64,000 nucleotides of DNA from Burkholderiales bacterium (lineage in GTDB: Bacteria; Pseudomonadota; Gammaproteobacteria; Burkholderiales; Burkholderiaceae_C), in NCBI GenBank assembly GCA_016191525.1, contig JACPOK010000011.1, positions 124,001-188,000 on the forward strand, read 5' to 3'. Every line of letters begins with the position of its first letter. The stretch's first letter is position 1. The position numbers were made by a program, and so were the translations under genes. Below, piece by piece: positions 63,077-64,000 of the stretch. The notes beneath the pieces were generated by a model. It was not told where the DNA came from and searched no databases. It saw only the letters and a list, made by a program, of their open reading frames with translations.

Positions 63077-64000
63077 ATGCCTGACGTCCTTGTAGCGGGT
63101 GGCTGTGGATTTATTGGCTCGCATCTGGTCCGACGACTCCTGCAGCGAAGTGATCTCGCCCGACTTGTCGTCGTCGACAACCTTTGGACAGGCCGAGAAG
63201 GAAACCTGAGCGATATCGCAGACGAACGTCTTGAGATACGAGTGAGCGACGCAGAGACCTTTTCTGATTCCTCCAAGTTCGATGAGATCTTGCACTTGGC
63301 GAGTCCAGCATCGCCGGCTTGGTATATGGCAGATCCAATCCGAACAATCCGAGCGAACGTGCTTGGCGGCTTGAATCTGCTGCAGTTGCTCAAACCCGGC
63401 GGGCGCTTCTGTTTTACATCAACGTCTGAGGTATATGGAGACCCTCTCGTTTCGCCCCAACCGGAGCATTACCGCGGTTCGGTCGACTGCACAGGGCCAC
63501 GATCGTCCTACGATGAGGGCAAGCGCTGCGTCGAATCGATGTTGTTCGAGAGTCGTCGGGTTAGCGGTACGAACATCCGGGTGGCACGCCTATTCAACGT
63601 TTTTGGTCCTTACACAAGGGCTGACGATGGGCGTGCCATTTCAAACTTCCTTAACCAAGCCCTGACCACTGGGGTACTCACCGTTTACGGAGATGGCCTT
63701 CAAACGCGAAGTTGGGGCTATGTCGATGACATCGTCGATGCTTTGGAGCGCTATTTTTGGCTAGATGCGATCGACTACCCAGGGCCGTTAAACATCGGCA
63801 ACGACCGGGAAGTATCGGTACTGGAAGTTGCCGAATACATCTGCAGCATCGTGCCCGGCTGTCGCATTGAATTCGCCGCTCCCGTCCCGCAGGATCCCAC
63901 GAATCGGCGGCCCGACCTTTCATTGGCCCGGAGTGTGCTACCCGGCTGGATTGCGCGGACAGGATACGAGGAAGGCGTGACGCTTACGCTGGAATGGTTT
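63077..64000 (+). CDS. UDP-glucuronate decarboxylase-like epimerase (3' end outside window)
   Basis: 308 codons open to the edge. Short-chain epimerase/dehydratase: GGCGFIGSHL near 8-17, then TSTSEVYGDP, and GPRSSYDEGKR with Tyr145 and Lys149, the UXS-type active site; NVFGPYTRADDGR and GDGLQTRSWGYVDD follow. With the preceding dehydrogenase it could convert UDP-glucose to UDP-glucuronate and then to UDP-xylose. The downstream end of the gene and its context are not visible. Confidence 0.8.
   Translation, partial: MPDVLVAGGCGFIGSHLVRRLLQRSDLARLVVVDNLWTGREGNLSDIADERLEIRVSDAETFSDSSKFDEILHLASPASPAWYMADPIRTIRANVLGGLNLLQLLKPGGRFCFTSTSEVYGDPLVSPQPEHYRGSVDCTGPRSSYDEGKRCVESMLFESRRVSGTNIRVARLFNVFGPYTRADDGRAISNFLNQALTTGVLTVYGDGLQTRSWGYVDDIVDALERYFWLDAIDYPGPLNIGNDREVSVLEVAEYICSIVPGCRIEFAAPVPQDPTNRRPDLSLARSVLPGWIARTGYEEGVTLTLEWF

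Larger units (their letters stand above)
46054..64000. mobile_element. Tn7-like element inserted in comM (one end plus cargo; incomplete)
   Basis: Homology to comM ends at 46053 and the inserted DNA begins with TGTGG, as Tn7 ends do, followed by two tandem 20-bp repeats. The five bases before it (GCGGC, 46049-46053) are a candidate target duplication. From here G+C is lower and gene orientation, spacing and content change (nuclease motifs, SIR2, HEPN, unknowns). comM is a known insertion site of Tn7-related elements such as AbaR islands. No tnsA/B/C or tniQ gene lies in the window, so they should be near the other end. The extent to 64000 is an assumption; the nucleotide-sugar genes at the right could be something else. 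Confidence 0.7.

Noticed and set aside
46054..64000. Prophage or integrative conjugative element
   Set aside because: No integrase, capsid, tail, relaxase or type IV secretion gene is visible; the end sequence and comM target favour a Tn7-like element.

Overview
The window is high-GC DNA (about two thirds G+C up to 46 kb) with dense, mostly gap-free gene packing. Its gene content points to a Burkholderiales beta-proteobacterium, most likely a member of the Comamonadaceae (Variovorax/Ramlibacter/Polaromonas-like). Supporting evidence is the hpa cluster with a Bug-type binding protein, the torF-glnK-amtB order, the zinc-finger/waaF/ilvE neighbourhood and short interspersed repeats of a comamonad type. 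This placement is inferred from family knowledge, without a database search.

Positions 1-46053 read as chromosomal backbone. From left to right they hold: a DUF1800 protein cut by the window edge; pyrF, an EamA exporter, a serralysin-like RTX metalloprotease, an M48 protease, an AmpG-like permease, an acyl-CoA synthetase and an OmpR/HisKA two-component pair (0-10.3 kb); a carboxymuconolactone-decarboxylase-like protein and a YbfB-type MFS protein divergent from a LysR regulator, then waaF, a zinc-finger protein, ilvE and radA (10.5-17.4 kb); a homoprotocatechuate (4-hydroxyphenylacetate) meta-cleavage operon hpaR-G1-G2-E-ligA-like-D-F-H-I with a Bug receptor and a class II aldolase (17.4-25.8 kb); a ketopantoate-reductase-like gene, DAHP synthase, an EamA exporter and a RelBE-type toxin-antitoxin module between 12-bp direct repeats (25.8-29.3 kb); alr, lplT, glutathione peroxidase, an acyltransferase, a membrane LytTR regulator, a WYL regulator, an EVE protein and glcF/glcE (29.3-39.6 kb); a sugar lactonase/aldose epimerase pair; and a sigma54/NtrC-controlled torF-glnK-amtB operon (42.2-45.1 kb).

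At 46053 the chromosomal gene comM stops after codon 290 inside its conserved ATPase region. From 46054 the DNA starts with TGTGG and carries two tandem 20-bp repeats resembling the TnsB-site repeats of Tn7 ends. G+C then drops visibly and the genes change character. I interpret 46054 to beyond 64000 as one end and the cargo of a Tn7-like element inserted in comM; its core tnsABC/tniQ genes and other end are not in the window. The cargo looks like a defence or hypervariable island. It contains a ChaC-like gene, a 52-aa membrane peptide overlapping a winged-helix protein, a 75-aa protein paired with a HEPN-motif protein, a convergent SIR2-domain protein, two large proteins with PD-(D/E)XK nuclease motifs, a possible TnsE-like protein, and an overlapping three-gene unit (50-aa secreted peptide, 150-aa unknown, possible nuclease). 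Next come a winged-helix/nucleotidyltransferase protein, a compact UDP-sugar dehydrogenase and a UDP-glucuronate-decarboxylase-like protein cut by the right edge.

The best candidates for an undescribed system are the 75-aa/HEPN pair with its convergent SIR2 gene (47.8-50.7 kb) and the overlapping peptide-unknown-nuclease trio facing the large nuclease (57.2-60.8 kb).
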